Assembly (NCBI GenBank): GCA_030068075.1 | Contig: CM057841.1 | Coordinates: 4,462,565 to 4,526,564 of the forward strand | Origin: Paguma larvata | Lineage: Eukaryota; Chordata; Mammalia; Carnivora; Viverridae | Reading direction: 5' to 3' | Length of the DNA: 64,000 bases | Shown here: positions 11,701-23,600 of the stretch, piece after piece | How the letters are laid out: each line of letters opens with the position of its first letter | Numbering within the stretch: the first letter of the stretch is position 1 | Made by a program: the position numbers and the translations under genes | The notes under the pieces: model-generated | What the model saw: only the letters and a program-made list of their open reading frames with translations | The model's database searches: none | What the model was told of the DNA's origin: nothing

Positions 11701-14035
11701 CCTCCGAAGAAACAGAGCAGCCCCGGGAATGAGAGAGGCCTGGACGCGAAGACATCGGGAAGGGCTGAGTTCCAGGGCGGGGAGCCAGTTCAGAGCCTCT
11801 GCACGTATCTCCTTCCCATCACGGAGCCCAAGGAAGAGTCTCAGGTTCATCTTTTTTAATCCGGGGCATCAGAGGGTTTCTAGGGCAGGGAGTCCCAAGT
11901 GACATAATGGGAACCAGAAATGTTATAGAAACAGGTGAAGGAGCGAGGGGTGCACAATAGGGGCTGGTGAGGTCTGAACCGGAAAGAACACCTTGTCAAG
12001 AGCTGCCACCCAGCCTTGACCGGTGGCTGCCGCCCGGGGGCCTGGACCTTGTGTTCACAGACCTCCTGACACTCAGAGAAGCCAGAGATCCAGATCTTTA
12101 CGTGAAATTCCGGAACTCTACATGCTGGTGGCTCGGTTTGCAGTTCATCGGGAACACCGCAGAGGAACCCAAACGGTGTGACCGGGGCTACTTCTAACAT
12201 TTGACCTGATCCCTCAGTTCACCAGCAAAGCAACAGAGATCCCCAGATCCGTCGTGACTCTCGCACGACTGCACGGCAGGCCAGTGAGACGTGCGGATGT
12301 CTGAGAGACTCAGGGCAACTGACAGCCCGGACGTGCCCGGGGGTGCGGTGGTGGACACACGAGTGGAGAACCCAGGGGTGTTGGGACAACACTGATCTTT
12401 GGGTTATGGACAGTAAAGGGAGTGGGGTCTTAATCCTAACCCGGGTTCCCAACCCCAAACGATAGCATGCCTTTGTCCTGCAGAGGATTAATTGTAATCC
12501 CTTAATTTTGGTCCAAGATAACAAAGAATGGTTGAAGGACAGTTTGAACATTCAGCACAAGGGACAGGGGTGGTTTCTCAAAGCCGAGCTATGGGAGGAA
12601 GACGCCTGGCACCCAACTCCCCCAAGCTCATTTTTACCCCCTTTCTTGGATGGGAAGGAGAAATGAAGCTTTCATGCAAAACTGCCTTCCAACCAGGACC
12701 CCCTTTTCATTTTTATTGTATGTCTGTGAAGGGATTTCTTTGGTAAGACTGAGAAGACAAATGAGGGTCTAAATTTGTAAACCATAGGAAAGTTTTATGA
12801 ATGCCAAATTACTGGACAACGTAGGAGGTGAGCATGGAGTTTTAGAGCCCGCCTTGCTAAAGGGGGTAAAATCTGAAGACATTCACCCATGCCTTTCTCC
12901 GTGATGACATTTAACAATCCCTCCATGTGACAGCATCTCCCTGAACCTCATGGTAACCAGAGTTAGTAACAGGAGAGAATAGGATCCCGTGTTCATGCCA
13001 AGGTCTTGCCCCATCTTTTTGTTTTGATCTTTTTGTTTATTTTATTTTATTTACCCTTTTTTCAGTCAGCCATGTTGCAGGCTCTGAAGGAAGGGGCTCA
13101 CCCATGGAATATGAGGTGGGAGCATTCCAGGCAGACCCAACAGCAGAATGCTCGCTCTCTCAGTCCATTCTTGGCAGAACGCTACCCCCTTTTTAATTCT
13201 ACTAATATTATCCGTGCACCTGCGAGGAACGCAGAAGCTAGAAAGGCACAGCCCGCCCTACTAACATGAAGGACCCCGTCACCTCCCCCACAGTCATCTC
13301 CGCACCATTTTCCACACGCCCTCTGATTCAGAATCCAGGCAGGTTGCCACATCTTCACTCTTAAAATTTTCACGATTTGATATCCACTCACATTTTGAAG
13401 GCCAAGACACACCATCCCATCTTTCCCCATCTCCGTCTTTGTCGTCCGCCCAACCCCAGGATGCCCTCCTGCCTCTGGTGACTCTGGCCCATGAGTCAGC
13501 CACACTGCCCCACCCGAGTCTGTGCCCAGGTGGGTGTCAGCGGTGATTTCACACGCTGCCCCTGATGGCCACTGGCCCCACCCGCATTCTGGCTCTTCTC
13601 AGCTTTGCACAGAAACACGGTTAGGGGAGTCCACTCTGAAAGTCCTCTACCTGGCCACAGATGCTGTCCTGTCCTGCCGTGTCTTTGTCTTCAGCATCTT
13701 GCTCCTTCCGATATCATGATTACAGCTTCTCCAGCCCAACCCCCTTTAAAAATCTGAGAATTTGAGTTCAGTAACTCAAGTAGGTCCTTCTCCTGCACTA
13801 ACAGCCCTTAGTGCTTCCCAACCCTCTTGGTAACCTCTCCTGACAATTGTCATTCTCTCTGATGACATGGGTACCTTTCTGTGGTTCTGGTGGAACCAGA
13901 AACTGGTACACTCTTGCTGAAAGATGACGTGGAAATATAAGTCAAGAATCTCAAAATGCGTATAACTTTTGACTTAACAAGTTACCTTCTAGGATTTGAG
14001 ACTCGAGAATTAGACGTGTGTAGGAGCACTGATGT
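11701..14035. other. Intergenic sequence, no gene recognised
   Basis: Unique-looking DNA of moderate GC. No exon with family similarity and no recognised recent repeat. All open frames are under about 110 codons. Confidence 0.45.
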
Positions 14036-14205
14036 ACTATGATGGTCATTACCTGCTTTGTGTGATTGAATGCACGCCTCATGCAATGGCAAGGGGTGCT
14101 GGCCGGAGAGCACATCAGTCTGTGGTTGAGGCTCGCCCCTATCCCCTGGGAGGTGTGTGATCTTGGGCATGTTATTTCAACTCTCAGAACCTACACTTCC
14201 CCCCT
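14036..14205 (-). repeat. MIR SINE (antisense)
   Basis: 'gatggtcattacctgctttg' and 'gggaggtgtgtgatcttggg catgttatttcaactctcag' fit an antisense MIR. It ends next to a younger SINE. Confidence 0.5.
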
Positions 14206-14220
14206 AAAATGAGATCACAA

Positions 14221-14351
14221 GGTAGGTGCACCTGGCTGGCTCAGTCAGTTGAGCATCTCACTTGATTGAGGCTCAGGTCATGATCCCAGGGTTGTGAGAT
14301 CGAGCCCCGAGTTGGGCTCCATGCTGATTGTGGAGCCTGCTTGGGATTCAT

Positions 14352-14384
<33 letters not shown>

Positions 14385-14409
14385 ATAAACATTTAAAAAT
14401 AAAACAAAT
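14221..14409 (+). mobile_element. Feliform tRNA-Lys SINE with 15-base target duplication
   Basis: Head 'tgcacctggctggctcagtc', CT microsatellite and A-rich tail. It is flanked by perfect copies of aaaatgagatcacaa at 14206-14220 and 14410-14424, so the insertion is fairly young. Confidence 0.94.
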
Positions 14410-14658
14410 AAAATGAGATCACAATACTACCCATTTTATAGGGCTATTTTTCAGATTCAGTGAGATAATCCATATAAAGACACTCCATCCCTGGCATAGA
14501 GTGAAGGTCTGAATCAGAAGCTCTCATTTTTAGCATCCACTTAGCATTGCTCTGCAAATGCTTGTCCATGCCCTTAACTCTGAGGAACAGCATGAATCTA
14601 ATCTTGGATGCAAATCTTCTCTCTGACCCTCTGCATCTTTTTCTTCTGTCTGTTTTGT

Positions 14659-14722
14659 CCATCCATCCATCCATCCATCCATCCATCCATCCATCTCCTA
14701 TCTATCTATCTATCTATCTATC
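14659..14722 (+). repeat. Compound tetranucleotide microsatellite (CCAT)n-(TCTA)n
   Basis: About nine CCAT units (14659-14694) followed after a short break by about six TCTA units (14697-14721). Likely length-polymorphic. Confidence 0.93.
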
Positions 14723-14725
14723 ATC

Positions 14726-15165
14726 TCTAACTCTATTTTTTCTCAACTCTGTCTCTCAATTCACAACCTTTATCCTTAGACCCTTAACTCTATTTTTAGT
14801 TGGGGGCAGGTTGAATCTTCCTCTCTCATTTCTCCAAGTACTTGATGGAGAATGAGTGGAGTGGGCAGTCAGTTCCTTTGGACCAACATCCAGAGGATGT
14901 TCCCAGCAGAAGCAGAATGTGTGTGTAGAGAGTAGGGGTGGGGTAAAGATTCTCCCACATTTGCTGTTTTTAATGTGCTGCAGCTCATAATCACCAATGT
15001 TCATGTTCTTCCACCCTCCAGGTGAGAGCACTGAGGACGAGCCGCCTTTGACACCTTGGCCTCACAAGCCCACCCCAAGAAAACTGGGATGGAATGGTGG
15101 GGGGGAGGCGTGGTCTCTCGGAAAGTGTTCAGAGCAAGTTCTAGAAATCCAGCCTAACTCAAGAC
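14726..15165. other. Intergenic sequence, nothing recognised
   Basis: No repeat, exon or RNA gene could be supported in this stretch. Confidence 0.4.
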
Positions 15166-15376
15166 ATTTTTTTTTAAGTTTATTTATTTCGAGAGAGAGA
15201 GAGAGGGGAGAGAGCTAATGTGTGCGAGTGTGGGAAGGACAGAGAGGGAGAGAATCCCCAGCAGGCTCTGCACTGTCAGCACAGAGCCTGATGTGGGGCT
15301 CTAACTCATGAACCCTTGAGATCATGACCTGAGTCAAAGTCTGATGCTTAACCAACTGAGCCACTCAGGTGCCCCT
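15166..15376 (-). mobile_element. Feliform tRNA-Lys SINE (antisense)
   Basis: A-tail complement, GA-rich body, 'cagcacagagcctgatgtgg' and 'ccaactgagccactcaggtg'. Flanks ctcaagacattt / ctcaggacattt look like a target duplication with one change. Confidence 0.9.
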
Positions 15377-15617
15377 CAGGACATTTTCTCATTTCCCTTT
15401 CAAATTTTTCTCGCCCTGTTGGCTGCATAGCAGTCTGTTGTTTGATTCTGACCTGCTCGTGAACTCTCCAGTTTACCTCCTGTTACTGATTCCATACCCT
15501 CGCGGTCGGGGAAGACTCTCAGTTCCACCAGACCCTGTGTTCTGGAGATTCACCGTACAACAGCCTTGCCCACGTCAAGATTTGCTAAGAGGGCAGATTT
15601 CATGTTAAGTGTTCTTA

Positions 15618-15653
15618 TGCGCGCGTGCGCACACACACACACAAACACACACC
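15618..15653 (+). repeat. (CG/CA)n dinucleotide tract
   Basis: Alternating purine-pyrimidine run 'gcgcgcgtgcgc' leading into (CA)n. Simple repeat. Confidence 0.85.
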
Positions 15654-15687
15654 CAAGACTCAAAACAAAGGGACACGGGAGACTCAG

Positions 15688-15800
15688 GGGGTCTGTTACC
15701 TGGATTGTGGTGATGGGCACTCATCCACGTCTAAACGCATCAATACACGCAGTTGTGTGTACATCCTTATACTTCAGTAAAGCTGTTCTTTAAAAAATCC
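15688..15800 (+). mobile_element. L1 3'-end fragment (sense)
   Basis: 'gggtctgttacctggattgt' through 'acttcagtaaagctgttctt' is the worn 3' end of an old L1, with a short A-rich tail before the next SINE. Confidence 0.6.
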
Positions 15801-15805
15801 AATTC

Positions 15806-16052
15806 AGGGGGGCATGAGTGGCTCAGTCAGTCGAGTGTCCGACTCTTGATTTCGTCTCAGATCATGATCCCAGAGTCATGGGAGCAAGCCCTATGTCTGG
15901 CTCCGCGCTAAGCATGGAGCTGCTTGTGATTCATTCTCTCTCTCTTCTCTCTCTCTCCCTCCCTCCCTCCCCTTCTCTCCTTCTCTCTCTCTCTCTCCCC
16001 TGCCCCTCTTCCCCACTCACGCCATCTCTCTTTCTTTAAAATTAAAAAAAAA
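15806..16052 (+). mobile_element. Feliform tRNA-Lys SINE with expanded CT microsatellite
   Basis: Head 'gggggcatgagtggctcagt', tRNA-like region to about 15900, then an enlarged (CT)n/(CCCT)n block at 15935-16030 and an A tail. Confidence 0.9.
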
Positions 16053-16379
16053 TCAAACTGGCTTAATGACAGCATAGGAGCAGATAATTGAAAGTGCAGG
16101 GATGGGGTGAGTTTTCAGATCTGATGACTCAGTTTCTCAGTGTTATCCTGATTCAGTTTCTCTGTCTTCCCATCCTGCCTTCTGTGTTTCTGTTCCAGTC
16201 CTGCGTTTTGTTCCCCCTCATGGTGACCGATGACTGAATGACCCCTGGGGCTTTGGGCTTCTTTTCAAGGAAAAGATACAGAGGAATACCTATCTACCTG
16301 GAGATACACTTCCAGAAACTCTCGAAAGACTGAGGAAACACACTTATGTTGTCTCCAAGTATCTCCCCACAAGACACAT

Positions 16380-17415
16380 CAATTAGAAAGGGACAGAAAG
16401 TAACGTTGTGGGGAGAGATCTGGCCGACACCGCCTTAACCAGGCAATTAGGTTCACGTCGCCGGGAACAGGATGAACTGATGTCGCGAGCTTCCGTGGGG
16501 GGATGCACTGAGGAGGACGTAATTTATACACCACCGCCCCGACCACTTACTTCTGTGGCTTTCCTGCCCAACCTGCATACCCCAGATGTAGTCATGAGAA
16601 AGTGTCAGACAAGCCCAAATTGAGAAGCAGTCCATAAAACAGCTCACTGGTACTCTCATAAAAATGTCAAGGAAAGCGTCAAGGTCATGAAAGATAAAGT
16701 AGAGACAGCCTTTAGCTGTAAAGGAGACCAACCAAAGAGGCATGGCGTGGAGGTGTTTCTTTTGCTTTTTTTTTTGTTTGTTTTGTTTTTTTGTTTGTTT
16801 GTTTTGCTATACAAGCCATTATTAGGACAATTGGTAAAATATTAATAAGGTCTCTGGCTTAGATATTAGTAGGGTGCCAACATTCATTTTACAACGTTGA
16901 CAATCTTACTGTGGTTATGTTAGAGAATGTCTTTTTAAAAAAGTTTTTTTAAGTTTGTTTTGAGAGAGAGAAAGCAGGGGAAGGGCAGAGAGAAAGAGGG
17001 AGAGAGAGAATCCCAAGCAGGCTCCATGCTGTCAGCACAGAGCCTGATGGGGGGCTAGAACTCACAAACCCTGAGATCATGACCTGAGCCGAAACTAAGA
17101 GTTGGACCCTTAACCGACCGAGACACTCAGGTGCCCTGAGAGTGTTCTTGTTTTTAGGAAGATGTGTGGCAGAATTTCGGGGTGAGGGGGCATAATGTTT
17201 GCGACTCACTCTCAAACAGCTCAGAATCTTTATATGTGCATATGCGGAGAGGAGAGTGGCAGACAGGGCTGGGATGGGTGGGGGGGAGGGGGGTATCAGA
17301 GAAATCAAAGGCAGAAAAATGTAAACATTTGGAGAATCTGAGTCCTGGGGAATTACTTGGACAAATTTCCCACAAGTCTAAAATAATTTCAAAATTAAAT
17401 ATTAAAAAAGGAAGA
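16380..17415 (+). mobile_element. Old L1M-type 3' end (sense), split by a SINE
   Basis: 'acgttgtggggagagatctg', 'gtcatgagaaagtgtcagac aagcccaaattgag' and the final 'taaaataatttcaaaattaa' are familiar old-L1 3'-end phrases. The SINE at 16932-17136 interrupts it. A GT-rich tract (TTTG)n lies at 16757-16806. Confidence 0.6.
16932..17136 (-). mobile_element. Feliform tRNA-Lys SINE (antisense) inside an old L1
   Basis: Complete order from A-tail complement to 'gacactcaggtgccc'. Inserted into the L1 remnant on either side. Confidence 0.9.
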
Positions 17416-18176
17416 ATTTTTTTTTCCCAGAAGCCCCAGCAAATATCTTTTATGGTCCTCTGGCTGGAGTGATTGGGTCATTGGCTCGTTGGATTGTGGA
17501 CAGGGACACAGTGCATTTAGGCACCCAATACCCATCTCTGGAAGGAAGCATAAGTTTCGACCTCAGTCTCCTGTCAGCTGCTAGGGCCAGGTATGACTGA
17601 CCTTCTCCACAGCACTGGGACACTTAGAGAGACTGGACATTCAGACCAAACCCAGAGACTCATCACCAATAGGAGCAAATAAAGGTCGGACGGGGAACTG
17701 CAGTGTCCGCCTTGGGAAAGGGGTCTTCGTTTCCACGTTTCCAAGTTGCTAAGAGGGATGCAGGCTCACGACAGACAGCGGGCTCAGCCACAGAAATGCG
17801 AAGAAAGTAACATTTCTCCTGCACGCCTTAGTTTTGTTTTGTCGTGGTTCATTTTGCATGAGGTTTGGACTCCCTTCATTTCTCCAGACCTGCCTGATGA
17901 GGAGGCGAGGTCTCTTTCCTCTGACTCTGTCGGTCTCCAGGTAACCGCTTCTGGGTTCCCAGGGTCCTCCTCTCCCTCCTCTGGAGCAACACCCTCCTCC
18001 TTCACCCTCTTTCCCAGCAAAGCCATTTACACCTTCCTGTCACTTCCTCCCCTTCTCCTCCAGGAGAGACCCACGATGCCCGGAAATGAAAATGGGAGCA
18101 AACAGGCGTCTTTGTGGTCCTGTTTCTTGCTCTCATTCTGCCCCTGGTCTAGGGTCTTCGTTTTATTTATTTAGTT
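17416..18176. other. Intergenic sequence, no gene recognised
   Basis: Unique-looking DNA. A frame of 142 codons at 17746-18174 has no recognisable domain. Confidence 0.4.
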
Positions 18177-18391
18177 TTAATATTTTTTTAAATGTTTATG
18201 TTTGTTTTTGAGAGAGAGAGAGCATGAGAGGGGCAGGGGCCGAGCGAGAGGGAGACAGAATCCCACGCAGGCCCCAGGCTCTAGGTTTTTAGCACAGAGC
18301 CCACCCGATGCGGGGCTCGAACTCACGAACCAGGAGATCCTGACCTGAGCCGAAGTCGAAAGCATAACTGACTGAACCACCCAGGCGCCCC
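18177..18391 (-). mobile_element. Feliform tRNA-Lys SINE (antisense)
   Basis: 'tttttaaatgtttatgtttg', GA-rich body, 'cgatgcggggctcgaactca' and 'accacccaggcgcccccaag'. Confidence 0.92.
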
Positions 18392-18887
18392 CAAGAATCT
18401 TCAGTTTATAACCGAGATGAGGAAGGTGCCCTCTGTAGGGGTGGGATTGAAATGAGATGGAAGGAAGATAAGGACGAGCCGCAGCTCTGCATGGTATAGA
18501 TGGGGAAACAGAGTCTGGTGAGGACCAGGGCTTCCGGGAGCAGAGCTGGGGTGCGCGCCCTTCCCTGATGCCAGGGCTCCTTCCCCTGGAAACCTGCTGG
18601 TCTCTGGGGCAAAGCGAGAGAGAAACAAAGAGACAGGGTTAAAAAACAAACAGAAACAGAGAGGGCGGTTGCACAGACGCACACACACAGCTTTTATTCA
18701 TCCAACAAATACTGATAGAGTTCCAGGCACCGTTGCAGGCTATTGCAGACTTTCTCATGCTTGGTGCTATTGACCTCTGGGGCGGGGTCATTAGCTGTGG
18801 GGCCATCCTGTGTGCTGCAGAAACTTCCATAGCATCTCTGACCTCCATCCCCGGGATGCCAGAAGCAGCCTGGAGTCGTGATGAGCA

Positions 18888-18978
18888 AAAAAAAAAAAAA
18901 AGAAGAAGAAGAGGAAGAGGGGGAGGGGGAGGGGAAGAGGGAAGAAGAAGGAGGAGAAGAAGAAGAAGAAAGAAGAGC
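18888..18978 (+). repeat. Purine-only (A/G) tract
   Basis: About 90 bases of uninterrupted purine: a run of A, then GAA/GGA/GGGGGA units with partly mirror-symmetric order. It lies about 0.5 kb upstream of the GALP TATA-like box. Confidence 0.9.
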
Positions 18979-19464
18979 CCAAGTGTCCCCCGAGGAACAG
19001 TGGCATTGTGATGGGCAAGGCACCACGACGCCCCTCACCCAGCACGGAGGAGACAAACGAACAGGTGCAGGATGCAGGGGAGAAGCAGACCAGCAGGAGA
19101 GCCGCGGAGACGTGGAGAGACCACGGGGAACCCAGCGCTGCGGGGTCGTGGACGGAGATGAGGTGCCGGGGGCCCAGACACACGCAGGTCCAGGCTGGGG
19201 GATACTCGAGGCAACGCAGAGCTGAAGCACAAGTCACACAGGAGAGGGGCGGGAAGGGAGGAGGGAGGGCATCGTAGGGTCTGCAGGGGAAACTGAGGCA
19301 AAGCGGAGAAACGCTTCCCTCTTCTGAGCTCAGCTCATAAAAGCCCCTGATCTGCGTGAAGCCTCACCCCTCCGCCAGCCTTGGCACTCTCTCCCATCTT
19401 CCCCCCTAACTGCTGACTCCCCTCCCTCTCCCCTGCCCTGCCCGCCTCCCTTCTCCTCCAGAGG

Positions 19465-19529
19465 CATAAAAGCTGCCGTGGAGGAGCTGGACCCCGGCAG
19501 AGCTGGGGGCACCTGCCAACGCCAGTGAG
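19465..19529 (+). promoter_or_regulatory. GALP: GALP TATA-like box and non-coding exon 1
   Basis: A TATA-like element (cataaaag, 19465-19472) is followed about 30 bases later by the probable start of a short exon, which ends at a strong donor gtaagc (19530-19535). The exon has no ATG. Exon 2 opens at 20662 with untranslated sequence before the GALP ATG. As I recall, human GALP also has a non-coding first exon. The exact start site is inferred. Confidence 0.6.
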
Positions 19530-20361
19530 GTAAGCGGAGCGGGGAGTCGGGAGGGCAGCCAGGGCTCCCTCCTAAACTTTGGTCACTGGAGCACAGTGGG
19601 GCTTTGGGGTTACGTCCCCAATGCTCTATTTATTGTTTACCTACCTTCTTGGTGCTTTCCCTCAACCAACTCTCGATTTTTACAGACACGTTCCAAAATG
19701 CAGCTCCACGCAAAAACAGCGTGGGTTTTATTTTTCTGTCATACATTTAAGGCAGAAAGGCGCAGAGGTTAAGCCTCGACGGTGTTGTGCGCGTTATGGT
19801 TTGTCGAAAGCCAGACAGAGGAAGACGAGTGTGATCCCACTTAGGTGTGGGCTCGGGGGAAAACCCAGGGAAGGAGACGGGTGGCTCACCAGCGGGGACA
19901 GGGCCGGTGCGGGCGCTCGGTGTAACCCCTCAGTCCTGGGACGTCACGGGCTGCTCGGTGGCTGTCGTGAACGCCGCCGTGTGGTGTATTTGCGAGGTGC
20001 GCAGAGAGAGAGTAGATGCTACAGTTCTCCCCACGAAGGGAACGTGAGTTTTCCCCACCTGTACGAGGTGCCGGATGCTGTGAACCAGACTGACGAGGTG
20101 ACCCTCTCGTGTACACGCGAAGCCGCTATTCTGCACACCGCACTCGTGGGGCTGGATGTTCCTTGTGTCTCCGTAAGACCGAGAGAAAAAAAATAACGTC
20201 AGGACAGTTCTCACGTTAACAAAACAAACAAAAGACTGAAACAAACCAAAAATGGAAGGAAAATTTGGAGGGTGATGGATACGCAGGAGACATGTCGGGG
20301 TGTGTGCCTGTGTCCGAAGTCCTCCAGATGCGTATGTTAAAGGGAGGGGTTTCTTTTTTTT

Positions 20362-20582
20362 TATTATTAAAAAAATTTTTTTTAAGTTTACTTATTTTGG
20401 AGAGAAGAGAGAGACCACAAGCAGGGAAGGGGCAGAGAGAGAGGGAGATACAGAATCTGAAGCAGGCTCCAGGCTCTGAGCTGTCAGCACAGAGCCCGAC
20501 GCAGGGCTCAAACTCACAGACCGCAAGATCATGACCTGAGCCGAACTCAGATGCTCAACCAAGTGAGCCACCCAGGCGCCCC
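20362..20582 (-). mobile_element. Feliform tRNA-Lys SINE (antisense) in GALP intron 1
   Basis: A-tail complement 'aaaaattttttttaagttta', GA-rich body, 'gtgagccacccaggcgcccc' end. About 80 bases separate it from the exon 2 acceptor (20659-20661). Confidence 0.92.
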
Positions 20583-20699
20583 AAGGGCAGGAAATTTCTT
20601 GAACAGCAATTGTATCTTAATGAAACTAGAAATAAATACACTCCCCACTCTCTCTTGACAGTGTCCTGTACTCCCAGTGCCCACCCTTCCAGCCCTCAG

Positions 20700-23600
20700 A
20701 TGGCTCCTTCTGTCCGTCTGGTCCTCCTCCTGGCCGTCTTGCTCAGCCTGGCGGCGACCCCGGCCTCTGCACCCGTCCACCAGGTGAGACCTCGCCGCGC
20801 CATCTGCACCTACGAGCCCCACGTCCCCCCGCATTGTCACTGCCTTTCTAGAAGAGCTTTCTAATTCTCCCAATGAGCCACGGGCTGAGGGGGCGCCTTG
20901 GCCCCGGGTGGGGGTGGCGGCGGGGGTCTGTTGAACCCACGACCCAGAGGTCAGGAAGCACAAACGTCCTAAGGATTAGCGTGGCCCCGAAGTACAAAAA
21001 GTTGCCTTCCAAGGCAGAGCTCCCTGCCCTTCCGCATTGTCAGCAGGGATGGGTCCTGCCCCTCCGGCCTTGCGGAGCCCGATGCGCGGCCCCGGCTGCC
21101 AGATTGGGAGCAGGGGCTGCCCAGACGGAGTTTGGGAGCCCGGCTCTCACCTTTTAGCCGCGTGCCTCCTGGCCAGCTGCCTAATTGACCTCTGCATCCC
21201 TCGAGTGCTTTGTGAGATCACAGCACCGCGAGGGTTAGCCGAGCCCCTCCCGCGAGGCTCACTACCCTGTGCAGGGGCCCCGGGCCTGGCGCTCCAGCGT
21301 CTTGGAGCTTCCCTGGCTCCTGAGTCACTAAGGGGCCGACGGCGACCCTCCGACCCGGGTGCCAGGCAGGTCTGACGAGGGTCGGTGGGTGAGAGCGCGT
21401 TCCTGGCTGCGCCAGTTCCCTCCAGCAATTCGGCCGCGGCGCTCCCCATTTTGCGAAGGGAAAACTGAGGCGTGAACATTGGGTCCGTGTGGTCGTGAAT
21501 GGGCTGAAATCCGCCGGGGTTTGGATGCCAGCTCTGGCTGCTTCCTGGCCTGATTTAGGCAAGTTGGCAAACCTCTGAACGCAGGTGTCATTAAACGAAG
21601 CTAATGACAGTTCCAGCCTGACTCGGGTCGTCGTGGGAACCATGTCAAGGACTTGGAAGCAGAACGGGGCGTGGCCATGCAGCCGGGGTCGTCCCCCAGG
21701 ACTGCCCGCCCGGGAGGGACGGTGCTGGGTTTCCTCCCCCGCCGTGGCCGTCACAAAACCCTCAGTCGTGTTTGAGCAGGGGGACCCCATGTTTCACGTT
21801 GTTCCGGGCCCCCTGAATCATGTATCCAGTCCTGCTTAGGACGGACGCTGGCACATAGTAAACCCACAATTAACGTTAGCCGTGGTAATATCAGAGGGAC
21901 GCGGCAACGCGGCTGAAGCCATCCTGTGATGCAGCCTGGGTCGGATCCCACACACGTGTGCGTGCTATGCACGTGTGCGTGCGCGCGCGCGCGTGCGCGG
22001 TTGTGCACGTGTGCATGTGCATGCGTGTGCGTGTTTGTGCACGTGTGTTTGTGCATGTGTGCATGTGTGTGCACGTGTGTGCGCGTGGTTGTGTGCGCGT
22101 GCGTGGTTGTGTGCGCGTGCACACGTGTGTGTTTGTGCACGTGTGTGCACGCGTGTGCCTGGTTGTGCACGTGTGCGCGCGCGCGCGTGGTTGTGCGCGC
22201 GTGCATGTGTGTGTGGCGCGACTTGCGACGACATGGAGAAGGTTTACAGCGGCGCCTTTGGAAGCTTCCTACTCACCCCGAGGTGCCGTGCTTCAGGAAG
22301 CCTCCGATTTCCGCGCTTGCGATGCGCGGCTTCGGTGAACCCACTTGCCCGACTCGAGGGAGAGTGGCGGCCGGCATACGCGAGCCCCGAGGCTGCCCGC
22401 CGCCCTTCCTGCCCGTCTGAGCCTCCCTCTCTCCGTCCCCGTCTAGGGCCGAGGAGGCTGGACCCTCAACAGTGCCGGCTACCTGCTGGGCCCCGGTGAG
22501 TGAGCCTCCAGGGCCGTCCCGCCGGCGGCCGCGCCCAGTGACGCTGTGAAGACTCACGTTCGCTGGGGTCCACGGGATCCATTTCCAGACCGTCTGGAGA
22601 GTTAGTGTAGCTGCGTGAGGGCCGTGTGGGCCACGGAGCCGCGGCCTGTGTTCAAACCCCAGCCTAAACCTCTGCCCGCCTCGGTTTCCTCCCCTGGGAC
22701 CGTGGTGCGCTGGTCCCTGGCCGCACACGGTGTCGTGAGGATTAGGTGGCCGGGAACAGTCCCCAGTGCGTCCTGGGCGCCAGAAACACGCAGCTGCTCC
22801 TCTTCTCTCCGTCGCTGGCGCCCCGTCTCCCCCCGCCCCCCCCCAGTGCTTCCTCACCGGGCATTGGTGGCCGGGCCAAGCGACAGCTCGAGCCGTTACA
22901 TCCCCGTGATGTCCAAGGCAGGTGCCACTCGGTGGTCCAGGAAAACCCAGGCTCCGGGGACCATGAGGCAAAGCAGGGAGGGCTTGAGGTTTGGATCCGG
23001 ACAGAGGTGGGCTCGGAACCCGGTTCTGCCGCTTCGTGTGCGGTGGCTCTGGGCAGCCGACCGACCTCAGAGCAACAGCCCCCTCGCCTGCCCGTAGGGA
23101 CGCTGTCCCATAGATTTGCCGACGGAGCTCCTTCAAGGGCACAGCGTTCCCGGATCGCCGGATTCCCTGCCTTACTGTTGCCATTGCATAGACCGGGGGT
23201 CTGTTCTCCCCTCCTCTCCCCTCCCCTCCCCAGAGCTCTACCTTCCGCAGAGCACAGACCGCAGCAGCAGCGGGAAGAGGCCGGCGCCGGAGGCCCTGGA
23301 CGCGTGGAAGGCCATCGGTGAGTGCGTGGGGGGGGTTCGTCTCCACCGCCCTCCTCCCCTGCCCGCTGCAGCTCTGGCAACCAGCAGGCGTGGGCGCCGT
23401 CCCTCACTCCGCCACCTCCCGGGTGGGGAGCCTGGGGAAGGACAAGTCCTTCCAGCCTCAAACCCTGCGCCTGCGGAACGGAGTGGAGACTCCTGGCGGT
23501 TCTGCCGTGTGGCTCGGGGACAGACGGCGGGAAACTGTCTGGCACGTGATAGACAGTAAAGGAGTCACAGTTGCCATTTTTATGTATTTATTGAGTTTTC

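Noticed and set aside
21926..22499. Several Cys/Val/Arg- or His/Ala/Thr-repeat frames on both strands
   Set aside because: They are translations of the alternating TG/CG tract and exist in all frames.
22273..23346. Open frame of 357 codons on the minus strand across GALP exons 3 and 4
   Set aside because: Lies in GC-rich DNA antisense to two well-supported GALP exons, covers a MIR-like remnant, has no domain or splice logic and a composition (Gly/Pro/Arg-rich) typical of GC-rich shadows.
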